Source: Sanderia malayensis (taxonomy: Eukaryota; Cnidaria; Scyphozoa; Semaeostomeae; Pelagiidae). From it: a stretch of 64,000 nucleotides of DNA. The position numbers were made by a program, and so were the translations under genes. The notes beneath the pieces are model-generated. The model did not search any database and was not told the DNA's origin. It worked only from the letters and a program-made list of their open reading frames with translations. The stretch lies in the NCBI GenBank assembly GCA_013076295.1, contig RQOL01000878.1:1-64000 (forward strand). Reading direction: 5' to 3'. How positions within the stretch are numbered: the stretch's first letter is position 1; each line of letters opens with the position of its first letter. Positions 1 through 10,718 of this stretch are shown here, piece after piece.

Positions 1-340
1 ACTGGAGGGGGTGACAAAAGCAGTTTTCTCTCTGTCTTGAGGATCAACGCTAAGTTGCCAATATCCGCTTCGCAAATCAAGGGTAGTAAACATATCATAA
101 CCTTGTAAGGCATCCAGTAAATCATCCACCCGAGGCAAGGGACGAGCATCCTTTTTAGTAACTGAATTTAGCTTTCGATAATCTACAACGATAGCTGCCA
201 TCCTTTTTACAAACAAGGACAATGGGGGAAGCCCATGGGCTGTGGCTAGCTTGAATAATTCCTTGGTCCAGCATTTCCTGGATTTGACGGTTAGTTTCTT
301 GGCCATAAGCATAAGGAAGGCGACGAGCACGTTGCCACAT
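1..340 (-). pseudogene. Ty3/Gypsy reverse transcriptase, N-terminal part, frameshifted and cut by the window edge
   Basis: The minus strand encodes the start of a Gypsy-type reverse transcriptase. Seen: a stretch at about 190-340 with the family pattern 'I.AS.SPWASPIVLV.KKDGSYR', then after a frame change near position 185 a second stretch reading 'VDYRKLN' and, further on, 'TTLDLRSGYWQL', which are RT motifs A/1 of the Gypsy RT. The frame change means no intact product here. It lies downstream of the protease-like and gag regions at 353-1698 in the usual gag-PR-RT order. The rest of pol (catalytic YxDD box, RNase H, integrase) would lie left of position 1. The family is certain; activity is not supported. 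Confidence 0.85.
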
Positions 341-352
341 GGGGGGGGCGAG

Positions 353-740
353 TCACCTGTAATCCCAACCCAAAATGCATATTATGGGTGGTAACATATT
401 GTCGCACACAATAAAAGGAATTTGATAGGATGGGCCAGTGTCTGAGAATTTAATGTCCCCAACAAATTGGCCCTTTGAAGTTAATGACTGGCCAGTAACA
501 GAAACACATTCATTGAAGCCACTGCTAACTATGGGAGGTTTACATGGCATGCTTAAGAAGGCAGCATAGCTAAAAATGGACCGCATAGATCCTGTGTCAA
601 TCAAGGCATTGACGTGAAAGTCGTTAACGAAACAATCAACAAGGGGCTGTGCAGGAATGGATTCCCCTCTGGGGCTATGGTTATTAGCAGTAACTCCAAC
701 AACAAAACGACAGGGGTGATCGTCGCAGCCTACGACGCCA
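353..740 (-). pseudogene. Ty3/Gypsy aspartic protease region
   Basis: Minus-strand stretch between gag and RT. It carries 'MIDTGS' (the D-T/S-G active-site signature of retroviral-type aspartic proteases) at about 590-604, followed by a hydrophobic flank and ending 'ILGWDY' near 353, matching the late protease 'ILG.DFL' motif. The protease processes the Gag-Pol polyprotein. The segment 605-740 shows only a short open stretch before the gag stop, so the gag-PR junction is unclear and may need a frameshift. Called by order and by the two motifs. Confidence 0.7.
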
Positions 741-744
741 CCCC

Positions 745-1698
745 TTAATAGTTTAAAGAAGCACTTACATTTGACGATTGGCCGGTGGTAGGCCTTGACA
801 AATATCGACTATCATCAGTCCAATTGTTGGCACATTGGGCAACTGAGTGGCCAAATCCTTCACAAAGGGAGCATCTTCCACGGTTGTGTGGCACCGGCCT
901 CTGTTGCCCTCCAAAACATTGAAACTGTGGCTTTCGTGGACAGTTCCTGGCATTATGGCCTGGCTCGTTGCAGAAGTAGCAAATAAACTGCCTTTGCATT
1001 GGTGAGGATGAGGAAGACGGTTGTTGTTGCTTGATGTTAGGCCGTTGCTTTTCTGCTGATAGAGCAGCAACAACAGCTTTTTGTTGCACCTGAAGCTCCT
1101 TCACAGCAGAAATCAACTCTTGCACCACAGGCTCGGGCTCTGACGGCGACTCCGCTGGGACAGGCGTCGTTGTGGCGGCACAGGACATCTTGGATGATGA
1201 CGCGTCAAAATGAACAGCCAAAAACTGTTTCGAAAACGTGACCATCTCGTTTAACGATGGTACAGGATTGTGCTCCAGCAACTTGAACCGCACGGAATTC
1301 GGAAGGCCCTTCATAAATTGGCGACCAAGAAGGGTAGCCTGAGCGTCGGCGGTCAACGTTGGTTCGGCATTTGCTAGCAGCTCTTGAAGTGCCCACAAGT
1401 ATACTGAAGAGTCTTCGCCATTTCGTAGCATGCGTTCTCCGAATTCCGTATAATACGTTTCTCTGCAAATCGCGGGACACAAGGCGGCTGTCAGGTTTGT
1501 AAGCAAATTCTGATAGGTGTCTCGTTGCTCATCCGTGAGGGCATAAAAATGCGTTGCAGCAAGTCCACGAAGAAACGCTGGCAATTTCCTGAGTCTTTGT
1601 GGTTCTGTCCATCCATTTGCGTCAGCACAGACGTCAAACTGGCGTAACCATACGCGAAAATCTCCTTGTTCGAACTTTTCAGGCAGAATTGCAGCCAT
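745..1698 (-). CDS. Ty3/Gypsy Gag polyprotein with two zinc knuckles
   Basis: A 317-residue open frame. The N-terminal half is an alpha-helical retrotransposon capsid-like region beginning 'MAAILPEKFEQGDF' with 'W..QF' and 'LPAFLRG.A..' patterns. The middle is a Q/S-rich linker. The C-terminal third holds two CCHC-type zinc knuckles: C-YFC-NEPGHNARNC (about residues 239-252) and C-SLC-EGFGHSVAQC (about 277-290), used for RNA binding and packaging. The start ATG (1698) lies just after a primer-binding-site candidate at 1702-1716, as expected for a 5' leader. No internal stop, so this is the best-preserved gene of the element. Confidence 0.85.
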   Translation of the reverse strand: MAAILPEKFEQGDFRVWLRQFDVCADANGWTEPQRLRKLPAFLRGLAATHFYALTDEQRDTYQNLLTNLTAALCPAICRETYYTEFGERMLRNGEDSSVYLWALQELLANAEPTLTADAQATLLGRQFMKGLPNSVRFKLLEHNPVPSLNEMVTFSKQFLAVHFDASSSKMSCAATTTPVPAESPSEPEPVVQELISAVKELQVQQKAVVAALSAEKQRPNIKQQQPSSSSSPMQRQFICYFCNEPGHNARNCPRKPQFQCFGGQQRPVPHNRGRCSLCEGFGHSVAQCANNWTDDSRYLSRPTTGQSSNVSASLNY

Positions 1699-1701
1699 AT
1701 C

Positions 1702-1716
1702 CCACCTCTGTCACCA
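1702..1716 (-). promoter_or_regulatory. Candidate Gypsy primer binding site
   Basis: On the minus strand this reads TGGTGACAGAGGTGG, immediately before the gag ATG and preceded by 'CTACA', a plausible LTR end. A TGG-starting tract in this place is typical of a tRNA primer binding site. I do not assign the tRNA. Confidence 0.5.
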
Positions 1717-1720
1717 AATT

Positions 1721-2180
1721 TGTAGCGAAGCGGGGTAGAATTGAACACAGAGAAAACACGTCTATACGATTGTGCTGCTTTTCTAAATCTGATTCGAATT
1801 CTAAGTTACATACAACGACATTAAGATTACTGGTTAATTAGGTTACATAAATCAAAGTGACAGGCCAGCATGTTACTAGGCGCTTGCTAACTGTTATAAT
1901 TATTAATTATTAAATGATAATTTATTTAACCTAGCAACATATAACACGTAAACACTACAGATGGATGAGCAACACATGGTGTTTCTTTGTTATGATAACA
2001 ATATCAATTGTTTTCCTTTAAATCTATTGGGTCTGTGGTTCCAGGGACTAAATTCCGATTGGTCTTTTAAACAAAGTAAAACAAAAGAAATCTTGTTTTT
2101 CTTGATGCGAAAAATTTATCTTAAACGCTACAGTACATATTTATTTATCTATGCATGACTTTTAATCATCTGTTTCATTA
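1721..2180 (-). other. Probable 5' LTR/flank of the Gypsy element, boundary not resolved
   Basis: From 1721 rightward the sequence could be the LTR in inverted orientation (it would end ...CTACA on the minus strand). The other LTR is outside the window, so its length cannot be fixed. The part beyond about 1980 is AT-rich with no gene that I can support. Confidence 0.3.
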
Positions 2181-2244
2181 CACGTGAGCCAGCCTTGCAC
2201 ACAATAATGCCGATAAATGCTGGACTGTAGAGGATGGGAGCTAT

Positions 2245-2375
2245 TGACTTATATGATCCTCCATCATGGTGCGTAGTTGTTTGTGAGATCGATGGTGTTT
2301 GAATGAATTGACTCTGGTGCACTCAATTGCTTCTGATGGTAATTTGTTGCACAAATCCACTACTGTGTGGCTGAA
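2245..2375 (-). pseudogene. LINE (CR1/Jockey-like) reverse transcriptase extreme C-terminus
   Basis: The minus strand reads a short open stretch with 'VVDLCNKLPSEAIEC...VNSFK', which matches the conserved end of many non-LTR retrotransposon polymerases ('RVVNLWNSLP..VV.A.SVNSFK'). Only the last 40 or so residues remain, consistent with the 5'-truncated copies typical of LINE insertion. No endonuclease or RT motif nearby. Confidence 0.55.
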
Positions 2376-2390
2376 TTAAAACTTGCCTAT

Positions 2391-2870
2391 GCCTATGAAA
2401 GTCACTAAGCACATTAGAAAAATACTAAGCAAAAAAAACTATATATCAAAAGATGCAGAATATCCTGATCTACATTTTTATGTAAATGGGTCTCCATTTA
2501 AAATATTACTTTCCCTTTAAAATATTACAAATACGCATTCATTCTTTCAGAAAAAAACTGAAAAACAAGTTTAATAGAAAAAAAAATTGTGACAGCTATA
2601 ATAATTAACCTATAGAACTATCTAGTGCAATTAGAGTAGAGTGCCAAAGAGACATATGAATTTTTGTGACGAGCAGTGTTTTAAAAATATGCCGACTTCT
2701 GCTGACTAAATTTTTGTAAATGTGCTGACTGGAAAGAACAAAAATTGAGTTTCTCCAAAATTTTGCATACTGCAAATTTTTGTCAAGTTTGAGAGATACG
2801 ATTTTTTCACTCTTTTATTTGCACGGAGCAGCCAAATCTTTGAAGCACAGAATTAACCGATCAGAGTTCT
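2391..2870. other. AT-rich interval, nothing recognised
   Basis: AT-rich, with long A/T runs and no open frame or repeat that I can assign. Confidence 0.5.
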
Positions 2871-2881
2871 GAATTTTAATA

Positions 2882-3166
2882 TTGTGCAATCTTTATGCTC
2901 CCGAGCATTAACGAAACAGGAAATGCTTGTTGCTGGGCCTGTTGCTGCTGTAACTGTAACTGCAACTGCAGCATCTCGTGGAGGGGAACAGCAAGTGGTT
3001 GTTTTGTAGGAGGTGTTTCAATGACTTGAGTCTGTTCTTGACGTTGAGCCAGGTGATGGGCCCTGGTCGCCTGCCTTCGTCGTTGGCCCGTGATGTTCTT
3101 GTGTGCATGTTGTGGCATTTGTTGGGGTGATAAAAGAGAAAAGGGATACATAAAAAAGGGATACAA
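2882..3166 (-). other. Glutamine-rich open stretch, unrecognised
   Basis: The minus strand has a 96-residue open stretch whose C-terminal third is rich in Q and L (runs such as LQLQLQLQQQQ). No domain is visible and no splice sites are convincing. It could be a low-complexity exon or chance. Confidence 0.2.
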
Positions 3167-3174
3167 TTATACAC

Positions 3175-4820
3175 ATTAAATACGTTATAAAATATAGTAA
3201 ATAAAAAGAATGATATAAATGTGTATATACAAAAGCCAGTTGTGGACAGTGTATCTGTGAAAAGTGGAAAATTACATAAGCAATAAGACGTGGAAATGAG
3301 GCAAAAGCAAAGAAATTAATGAAACAATGTCTACTCAGTAAAGAATGAGAAGATTGTTGGAAATTTACTTATGATGCGGTTTCGGCGAATGGGCGACAAC
3401 GTTTCTAGTGAAAATCTGAAAGAAGGGCAATGAAGGAAAATTCTCTGAGTAATAAAATTCCTGTGTCGAATCACGGAAATACTAATTACAGTACTGATTT
3501 TAACACAATAGCGTACGTACCTGAAGGAATAACTTTTCCGAGTTCCAGTCCTAGTCAAGGTGGCATGGAAAGAAGCACTCTCAGCAATAAAAATCTTGTA
3601 GAGTGGCACAGTCGTGAAAAATTGCACACTCAATTCCGAAATTGAAATTGCACAATATTGCAATGTTTTGAGCAAGCTAAGCGAAGTACATTGTAGAAGG
3701 CAAACACACTTACCAGACAATAGGGCAAAAAATAGCAATTCTTCGAAGAAAGCTTGTGAAAGAACGGCAATAAGTGAATCAAAACAAAACAAAAGACCCG
3801 ATCAGATTAGTGCAAAACGCAACCGACTAAAATTAGTTAACTATAAGTTAACTATTTTTAGTCGGAAAAGGTAACTATGAACTCGGTCAAAATTTCTCAA
3901 TGGATTGGGTTGGAATGTGCTTTATGACCCAACCTATATCCCTTTACAGATCTGTGTCAATCTTGGGAGGACGGCAAACAAGATTAAGCCAGCAGCAAGT
4001 TATCTTTTATTACTAAATGTTGTAGCTCAATAATTCAGTACAGCATGAATTTCCCGCTACAGCGCTTTGTTTTTGACCGGTGGCTATTCAAAACAATAAC
4101 TGGTGCAATTAATGAAGCTAAATTCTTTGCATGCACACAATACTTGGCTTTCAGCAACAGAAGTTTCTCACCTGGTTTCTGGCAACGTCAGCACAAATAT
4201 CTATTTGACATTGTCAGACAAAAAGGCTACCTCTGTTTTGATATAACCATCAGAATGGACATTTACATCTGGCTTGATGACTTGCGCTTCAGTTACAATG
4301 TTCGACCATCTGAAACACTTTTGTTCTTGATTTTCCATGTTCTTGAGCAAATCATTTGCGCTATTTGGGTGGAACCCGTGATGAAAATTGGAACACATAT
4401 TTATTTTATTTTAATAGGATGAAGAATCAGACCAGGATTAACACGTTCTTCTAGCATTTCAAATTCCAAGACTAGGGGAACTGTTCATGTTCATTTGCTG
4501 GTCTGGTTAACTAATTTCCAAGATATTAATATCAAGTCGATACGGGCAAACATTGGAAATGTGGGCTCTTCTGTCTAACACCAGTATCGCTTACTGTTTT
4601 GGAGTCACCGTTGATTTCTTTCCCCCAAAACCAGATAGCTCTGCTAATAACAAAATGTTGCAGCTTGATTATAAAACGCCCGCACAAAAACACAACGTGC
4701 CATTTATAAATTGGCTTAGAGAACACCATATCTCATCTAAACAAAGATGTGAAAAACCATTGCCTGTTTTTCTTTGAATTGCTTACTATTCGCTATTCAA
4801 TCTCTTATATTTCTTCCAGT
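3175..4820. other. Interval with no supported gene apart from one palindrome
   Basis: Open stretches up to 153 residues occur on both strands here but overlap one another, show no motif and have no coding-like composition. I see a palindrome at 3823-3865 and otherwise nothing. Confidence 0.4.
3823..3865. repeat. Near-perfect 20-bp inverted repeat (hairpin)
   Basis: Arms 3823-3842 (CCGACTAAAATTAGTTAACT) and 3846-3865 are reverse complements with one mismatch, separated by the 3-nt loop ATA. It could form a cruciform or RNA hairpin, or be a foldback end of a small element. The partial motif AGTCGGAAA recurs at about 6188. Confidence 0.85.
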
Positions 4821-4829
4821 TAAATCTTA

Positions 4830-5655
4830 TGAACTATGCACATCATCATATCACTGAGATTCATCCCCACGAAACATACAATGTTCCTTCGCAAGCCAAT
4901 TTTTTCTCAAAAATCACTCCAATTGATCCCTCATGTTTATTAAATTTGCACATTGAAACCATGCTGATTCGGGGTGATTCCAAGATCTTTATTTTCAGCT
5001 GACGGTGTTCTCCTAATACCATCTGATAAAAGTCCCTTTATGAAGGTCATCAAAGAATATAACATACCAAGTGATGTTGCTCAGTCAAGGCAAATAAGAC
5101 CAGGAGCAAATAGAAACATCTGCATCATCGACGGGATGGCCATTGTTCAGAGCGTGAAGAAAGACAACGGTATGAATAGATGTTTGGATTTTGCTAGAGC
5201 ATTTATTCAATGCATAAAAAGACTTGCGTCAGGCTATCAAGAAATTTGTGTAATTTTTGATTGCTACATTCAAACATTCACTGAAAGGAAATACAAGAGC
5301 AAAACGAACAAAGGGTGTCGATTGTGTAAAGTACAAGATAAACGATAAGGCTAACATCAAAACAATTCCTTTAAAGACATTTCTATCTCACATCAAAACA
5401 AAATCACAACTGACAGAGTATATTTGGGGCAACATCTTCTGTCTGCTTTTTCTGAAAGTGATGTAACAGTTGTTGTGCTTTTTAAAATGGAAACGTTTTC
5501 TAACAGGAGTAATGCATTTGATAAAAGTATCAGAATTCATTTGCACGAAGAAGCTGATACATTGATACCACTTTTGATTGATCTTTCATCACTCCCTCCA
5601 TATCAGTCTGTGTTAAAGTTGCATATTAACCGAGCAGATTTCGTTGTTTAAATCT
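4830..5655 (+). pseudogene. Transposase/FEN1-like family, copy A: nuclease-domain part
   Basis: The plus strand keeps the FEN1/XPG-type (PIN-fold) acidic motif series in pieces. 'ADGVLL..SDKS' (about 5000-5035) matches the family linker before the nuclease. 'ICIIDGMAIVQ' (about 5120-5150) is the first catalytic Asp, 'VIFDCY' (about 5250-5267) the second, and 'HEEADTLIPLL' (about 5545-5575) the E.A.D pair. A frameshift near 5330-5440 separates these parts, and the D.D and GCD motifs that should follow are lost. The same module occurs in minus-strand copies B and C. The upstream transposase part is missing. Clearly a decayed copy. Confidence 0.7.
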
Positions 5656-6214
5656 GGAAGTCAGCCGGAGAAAATCAGCTGGGGTTAATCGCATCTTACA
5701 TCTTTGATGATTACACATCTTTCGGATGTGTAATCTTTCGGACAGCCACATCTTTCGAATCTTTGTTGGACAGAGAAGTGCGAGATTGTTTGGATGGAAA
5801 AGCCATTCCCAGAAAACAATGAAGATTTGTTAATGGGGCTGGATGACAGTGAAAATGAAGATAAAAATGATGTACTTGGAATAGGCAATGATACTGACGA
5901 GAATGATGAATGATGAACAAGATTAACGTTGGGCTCACAATTTGTTATGTGGTAAGTTGTATTTCTGCCAGTTTGCTTTTACTTATGTTGGTTGCCATTT
6001 GTGCCCGCTAATGAATTCAGATGCTGAATATAACGATGCAAATACTGACTAAGCCAGTTTCGAACGAATGTGAATCACTTTTGCCCATAATCATGCTCAA
6101 ATTTCTAAAAATGTGAAGAAATTCCATATGAGGAAAAGGGGTAAATTTTTGGTCATGTGACAAAAAAGTGCATGTTTATCTTTAATTAGTCGGAAAGAGT
6201 CAAACAGTGCATAC

Positions 6215-6450
6215 CTGAATGAAGTCCACCGCCAAAAGTCTTGTAGCTACTTTAGAAATGAGGATTTGATTGTGAACTCCTCCACAGAAGTCAAACGTCT
6301 TAGACCGCAACTTTGAATCCCCGTATCTCCCCCACCCACCCCAAGATTGCTGTTTACCATCGCGATTCTTAATGACCAACACAACAGCTACAGAAAAATC
6401 GTAGTCTGGTAAATTCCGCACAAAAGTGGTACCTACCTCCACCACAGCCT
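6215..6450 (-). other. Putative host-type exon inside copy A
   Basis: A minus-strand open stretch of about 78 codons has normal protein composition ('SVAVVLVIKNRDGK', 'KTFDFCGGVHN') and ends '...LLAVDFIQ' exactly at CAG|GTATGC, a textbook splice donor (6215/6214). The frame hits a stop only a few codons beyond that donor. It lies between the nuclease part (to 5655) and the CXC tail (from 6464) of plus-strand copy A and is on the opposite strand, so it may be a captured or pre-existing exon. I do not recognise the protein. A 3' splice acceptor is not obvious. Confidence 0.35.
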
Positions 6451-6463
6451 GGTCTATAAGAAA

Positions 6464-6898
6464 GGGTATGAAGCTGAAAAACTACCTCCAACTAAAGGAG
6501 CCTCAATCCCGCATATCAACAGAGCTCGATTTTTTACCATTATTGCACATGGATATAGTAAAGCAGAGCCAATAGTTCCTGTGATAACAGAATGTGGATG
6601 GGAAGAAAAGGACGGCAAAATTATCCCAGAAAAGTGCTTGGAGCTCCCAGCACCAAAGGGTATCGTGGAGTTTGCTAAGTGTGGATGCAGGGGCCGTTGT
6701 AGCTCAAGCAGCAGATGCTCATGTTCAAAAAACAATTTACCTTGTACACCACTTTGCAAATGTAGTGACTGTGGAAATATTGCAGACTATCATTTAACTG
6801 ACGAAGAAGAGGATGATGAATATTTGTGTAGTTATCAACTGTTATTTTTTATATTAAGTTTTGTTTTGTTTATATATGATTACTTTGATTATGATTGA
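6464..6898 (+). pseudogene. Transposase/FEN1-like family, copy A: C-terminal segment with CXC cysteine-rich domain
   Basis: An open stretch beginning near 6464 reads 'LPPTKGAS..' and later 'GWEEKDGKIIPE', the linker seen in this family after the nuclease. It then enters a cysteine-rich block (about 6675-6780) with pattern KCGCRGRC..SRCSCSKN..PCTPLCKCSDCG, which is the Tesmin/TSO1-like CXC repeat (DNA-binding, zinc-coordinating). It ends in an acidic tail 'DEEEDDE' and a hydrophobic run. Copy B is truncated before this point and copy C shows no CXC, so A is the only CXC tail in the window. Confidence 0.65.
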
Positions 6899-7194
6899 CA
6901 TCTTTGATTAACGGAGGCATTAACGGAGGCATCCAAGACCTATTCCAAATATGGAAAAGGTCTTGGATGAAGTGCGAGTGTCATTGCCACAGGGAAACAG
7001 CAGAAGAATTAACATCGTAACACAAGGCAGCAGCCAAGTGTTCGCAGCAAAATTAAAACCTTGCCGCCAAAGATGATTCTAATGCTCGGGAAAAAATGGA
7101 CACACTGTGATGCTCACATGGAGACATAGTTTCTGTGAGAAGTTTGGGGGAGATGCCTAGAAGACCTAAGGACTTTTAGAACAGCAGAAAAGCT

Positions 7195-9008
7195 TTGAAA
7201 ATGAATAACACATCCGAAAGGGCAAATGGCAAACGTTGGGTGTTACTGGATAGAACCAAGAGAGACCAGGAAGTCTCCAAGGAATCACGTTTTATCTGCG
7301 AATGCGACTTTCATCCTGAACTTTTTGTTTTCCTTGCCTCCAATTGGCAACTAGACACATTAAGCCAGCTGACTGTGGCCCCACGACAGCTTTGTGTTTT
7401 GGGAATAGATCTGATTTTTAATATTTTCAAGCAAAATTTGAGTTTGACAATTACCGCATATACCAAGTTGTGCTTGAAAAAATGCAATAAGGGAAAGCTG
7501 CCTGTATTACTGCCATTAATGGTACACCAAAGCAAAACCTGGCAAACGTATTCAACATTCTCCTACATTATGACATTGGCTAACCCAGCTTTTGAAGGTG
7601 CCCTTGCATGTGATACAGATGGGGAAAGAGCAATTATTGGTGGATTCAAGCGTAATTTAAGAATTCCAACATTTCTCTGATGCTTTATTCACTTTAAAGA
7701 CAGCCTTGAGCGTGGGATGACTAGGCGAGGGTTTACAAAAGACCTGAAAGCTTATTAGAGTTTATTGCAGACATTTTCGGAAAGCAAGTTGGAGATGTCA
7801 AATATGCCGGGTTTGTTGATTGCAACAATGAGTCAGACTTCCAAATGAAAGTAAACGATGTAGAAGAAAAGTGAAATGCCAGAGAAACTACCTCGAAATT
7901 GAAAACAAGTGAAGCATTCTTCCAATGGTTTAAGAAACACAAGCTATGCATATTTGCACATCACATTTGCCTCTCCTTCGTAGTTGTCTTTTAGAAGTCA
8001 CGCAAATCTATTACTATGTTTACGATTTGTTCTGTCCTTTGGCTGATGAGATGGAAGGCTACATGCTACAACATAAAAAAACCAAGGCGACCCTTGAAGA
8101 TCCACCAAGCGAATTCACGACAAAGAACAATGATGTTGCAAATTTGATTGTTCAAAAATATCTAAGTGTTCAGATGAAGGAACTGGAGAAGTTAATTGAA
8201 GAAATCAAGGAACTTGTCGAACAACAATTCCACGATCAAGATGATGCCATTTTTGAGAGAGGCCCCTACAAGGTTAGCAAAGATTTTGTCACTGGGCCAT
8301 AGACACCAACAGGTGGGCAAAGATGTCTGTGGGTCACAGGCAAACTGTCATTGCAAAATTCTGAAAGAGAGGAATTGACGGCTGCATGTTGCAGGTGGAA
8401 GCAGCATCCTTGCCAGTATTATCATCCACCATCAGAAAAGCATGAAGTTCTCCATTAAGGCGGAAATGTTGGGCATATCAACAGTGGCAATGCCCATTTT
8501 AGCCACAACGTTCAACAAAGGCAAGGAATTAGTGCATGCTGACTCCCCTATTGTTATCCCTCAACCAGCATTTGACTATGGTGAATACGTCGGCAGTTAC
8601 GGCAATAGATTATACCCAGTGACACTGGGAAGGCAGCAGGAGTGTTTCCATCACAGCAGCAGTGTTTGTGAACATCTGCTCAGCCTTGCCCAAAAGAAAG
8701 GAAATTTACAAGCGTTCATCACTTTTTTTTACGAAACGAAGCAACATTTAGCATCTGTACACCATTTTCAACAACCCTGTGCAATGTCCATCCAACTACA
8801 TAGAATACAACAACAACAGCCACAGGTAGCACATTCAAAATTCAACATGAAGCTGACAGCAGGAGCAACAATATCATGTCGCTACGGATGTGACCATCAG
8901 ATTAAAAACCGACTGTCCAGTCTGCCTGATGTTGTTGTATTCTGCCGAGACTATAAGTTCCATCGTGGCCAGACATCAGGACAATTGGTTTGCAGCTCCT
9001 ATCCATAA
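7195..9008 (+). pseudogene. MULE-like transposase with SWIM zinc finger, broken
   Basis: Three consecutive plus-strand pieces in gene order. 7195-7680: 'LCVLGIDLIFNI' (first Asp of a MULE-type DDE core, GVD.TFN), 'VLLPLMVHQSKTWQTYSTF' and 'ACDTDGERAII' (second Asp, TDGE.AL). 7690-7945 is broken by stops. 7946-8302: 'FTTKNNDVANLIVQKYL' followed by a charged helix, matching the family region with the third acidic residue (usually E, here D). 8442-9008: 'VTLGRQQECFHHSSSVCEHLLSLA', a SWIM-type C..C.H finger, then the C-terminal 'SCRYGC' region. Many frameshifts, so not functional. It directly follows copy A on the same strand; I cannot tell whether they moved together. Confidence 0.65.
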
Positions 9009-9670
9009 AATGTCAATTTTCATCTGAAGATAAAATGCATTCTATTAAGATACCCACATTTTTGTGGCCAGATGCTTGCCATGAACAGATATTGCATTGC
9101 ATTTCTTTCAGCAAAACACTTTGAGCTATCATTTTCTGAATTTGGGTTTGACGTTAATTTTCTGGTGTAAACTTAATCTAATTTTCTGGTTGCTCATATT
9201 TTCGTTTGTTATACGCTTCTTTTCTGTTGACATTTTCCTACGAAATAAATTTCAATAAATTGTGAAAATATCATTCTAATTCTTTATATCTTATATATTG
9301 AATTCTGAATACTCTTCTTTAAAATGTGTTTCTTGTTATTTCATTCCTCGAGTTTGTTTAATGTGGCATAAATTATATTTTTCTTATATGTTATTGGTTA
9401 GCCGAGTCATTAATCCTGACTTACAGTCTACCCTCTGGCCACTGAGTTATTGGTGTTGAACAGACATTGTCAACAGCTCACAGTAGGCAGAGTGATAATA
9501 CAAACAGCGAATCAGGACTCATCAAAGTGGACGATGCTCACATTCACAAAATGCATCTGGTTCCTTGCTTACATATTAAAACTATAAAATTTACCTTGTT
9601 TATCTATCAAAACTGACTCCGTGCAATAAATGTTTCCGTAATTTTCTCTGTTTTTCCTATTTATCTAACT
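9009..9670. other. AT-rich interval, nothing recognised
   Basis: Non-coding, T-rich sequence after the SWIM gene remnant; possible 3' region. No terminal repeat or target duplication found. Confidence 0.4.
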
Positions 9671-9894
9671 GCCATGGCAAATTTTAAACAGGTTCTTAGT
9701 TTCATAGTTGGGGTTTTCCCTGGTCCCTCAGGTTATTCCATGACCATTGCATGGTCTATTCCCTGGCTGTTCCCCATCCCCGCTCTTTGTAATAGCCATA
9801 TGACATATCATATTGAATTTTCTCAAGTTTCAACACCCAACTCAAGTTACTTTGGTGACAACTAGGCGATATTTGCCTTTGGAAAAGGAGATGT

Positions 9895-10475
9895 AAAGAT
9901 TGCATGCTACAACAAAACTTACCCTATTCTTTGCTATTGGAGAATGTATTATTTGTCCCAAAGCTTCGAAAGGATTTACTGTCAGTTGCTACCGTGGCAA
10001 AGAAAGGAGCAGAAATGAATCTTAGCAAAGAGACATGCGCTGTGGTAAAGGATAAGCACAATCTTGTCATTCCTCATATTGTCGATGATGAATGATTATA
10101 CAGAGCAAATAGTGCAGACATTGTAAACGTTGCCACAAGCAAAGTACCTGATCTAAGAAGTTGGCATTTTAGATGTGGTCATCTTAATTACAGCTATATT
10201 AACCAGATCATAAAGAAAGGATATGGTCAAAGGTTTGAAGCATTCAAATGAAAACTTTGACAAAAAATGTGATGCATGTGAGTTGGGAAAGAAGCAGAAT
10301 ACCCTATTTCTACAGATTAGCTCAATTAGAGCCACCAAAACATTGGAGCTGGTACACAAAGAAGTATGTGAACCAATGAGCATAGAATCTGCTGGTGGAT
10401 CGAAATACATACTCACATTTACAGATGACTACACAAGATCTGTTACAGTGTATTTCATGAAAAAAAGCTGACATG
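9895..10475 (+). pseudogene. Ty1/Copia Gag-Pol remnant: protease end, GAG-pre-integrase and start of integrase
   Basis: The plus strand reads 'LENVLFVPKLRKDLLSV' (about 9945-9990), the Copia motif after the protease. Next comes 'LRSWHFRCGHLN' (about 10155-10190, first half of the HHCC zinc region). After a frameshift, 'CDACELGKKQ' (second half) is followed by integrase core start 'YILTFTDDYTR..VYFMK' (about 10400-10460), where the Asp pair marks the catalytic region. The frame is cut at 10475 by the piggyBac insertion, and a later part of the same integrase/linker resumes at 19,391. Missing: gag, most of integrase, RT and RNase H. Confidence 0.75.
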
Positions 10476-10718
10476 CTAACCCTTTAATGGTTCAATTTTG
10501 GAGAATCTGGTTGGAAAATTTTTTTTTCTCATTTTCTGGTAACTGTGTACTGAAATAACGCATTTCAAGAAATAATTTTTGGAAATTTAATTTTACCTGA
10601 AAATTATAATTTTTTGCCATATTGCAAATATGACCGATAAAGCAAGAAGCAGCAAAAGGGGCGTTGTCATAAAAAACGTGTTACTGGCTAGAAAACTTCG
10701 CAAATGATAGATAAATGA

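Noticed and set aside
3331..4422. Several open stretches above 100 codons on both strands
   Set aside because: They overlap each other on opposite strands, lack motifs and look like chance frames in AT-rich DNA.
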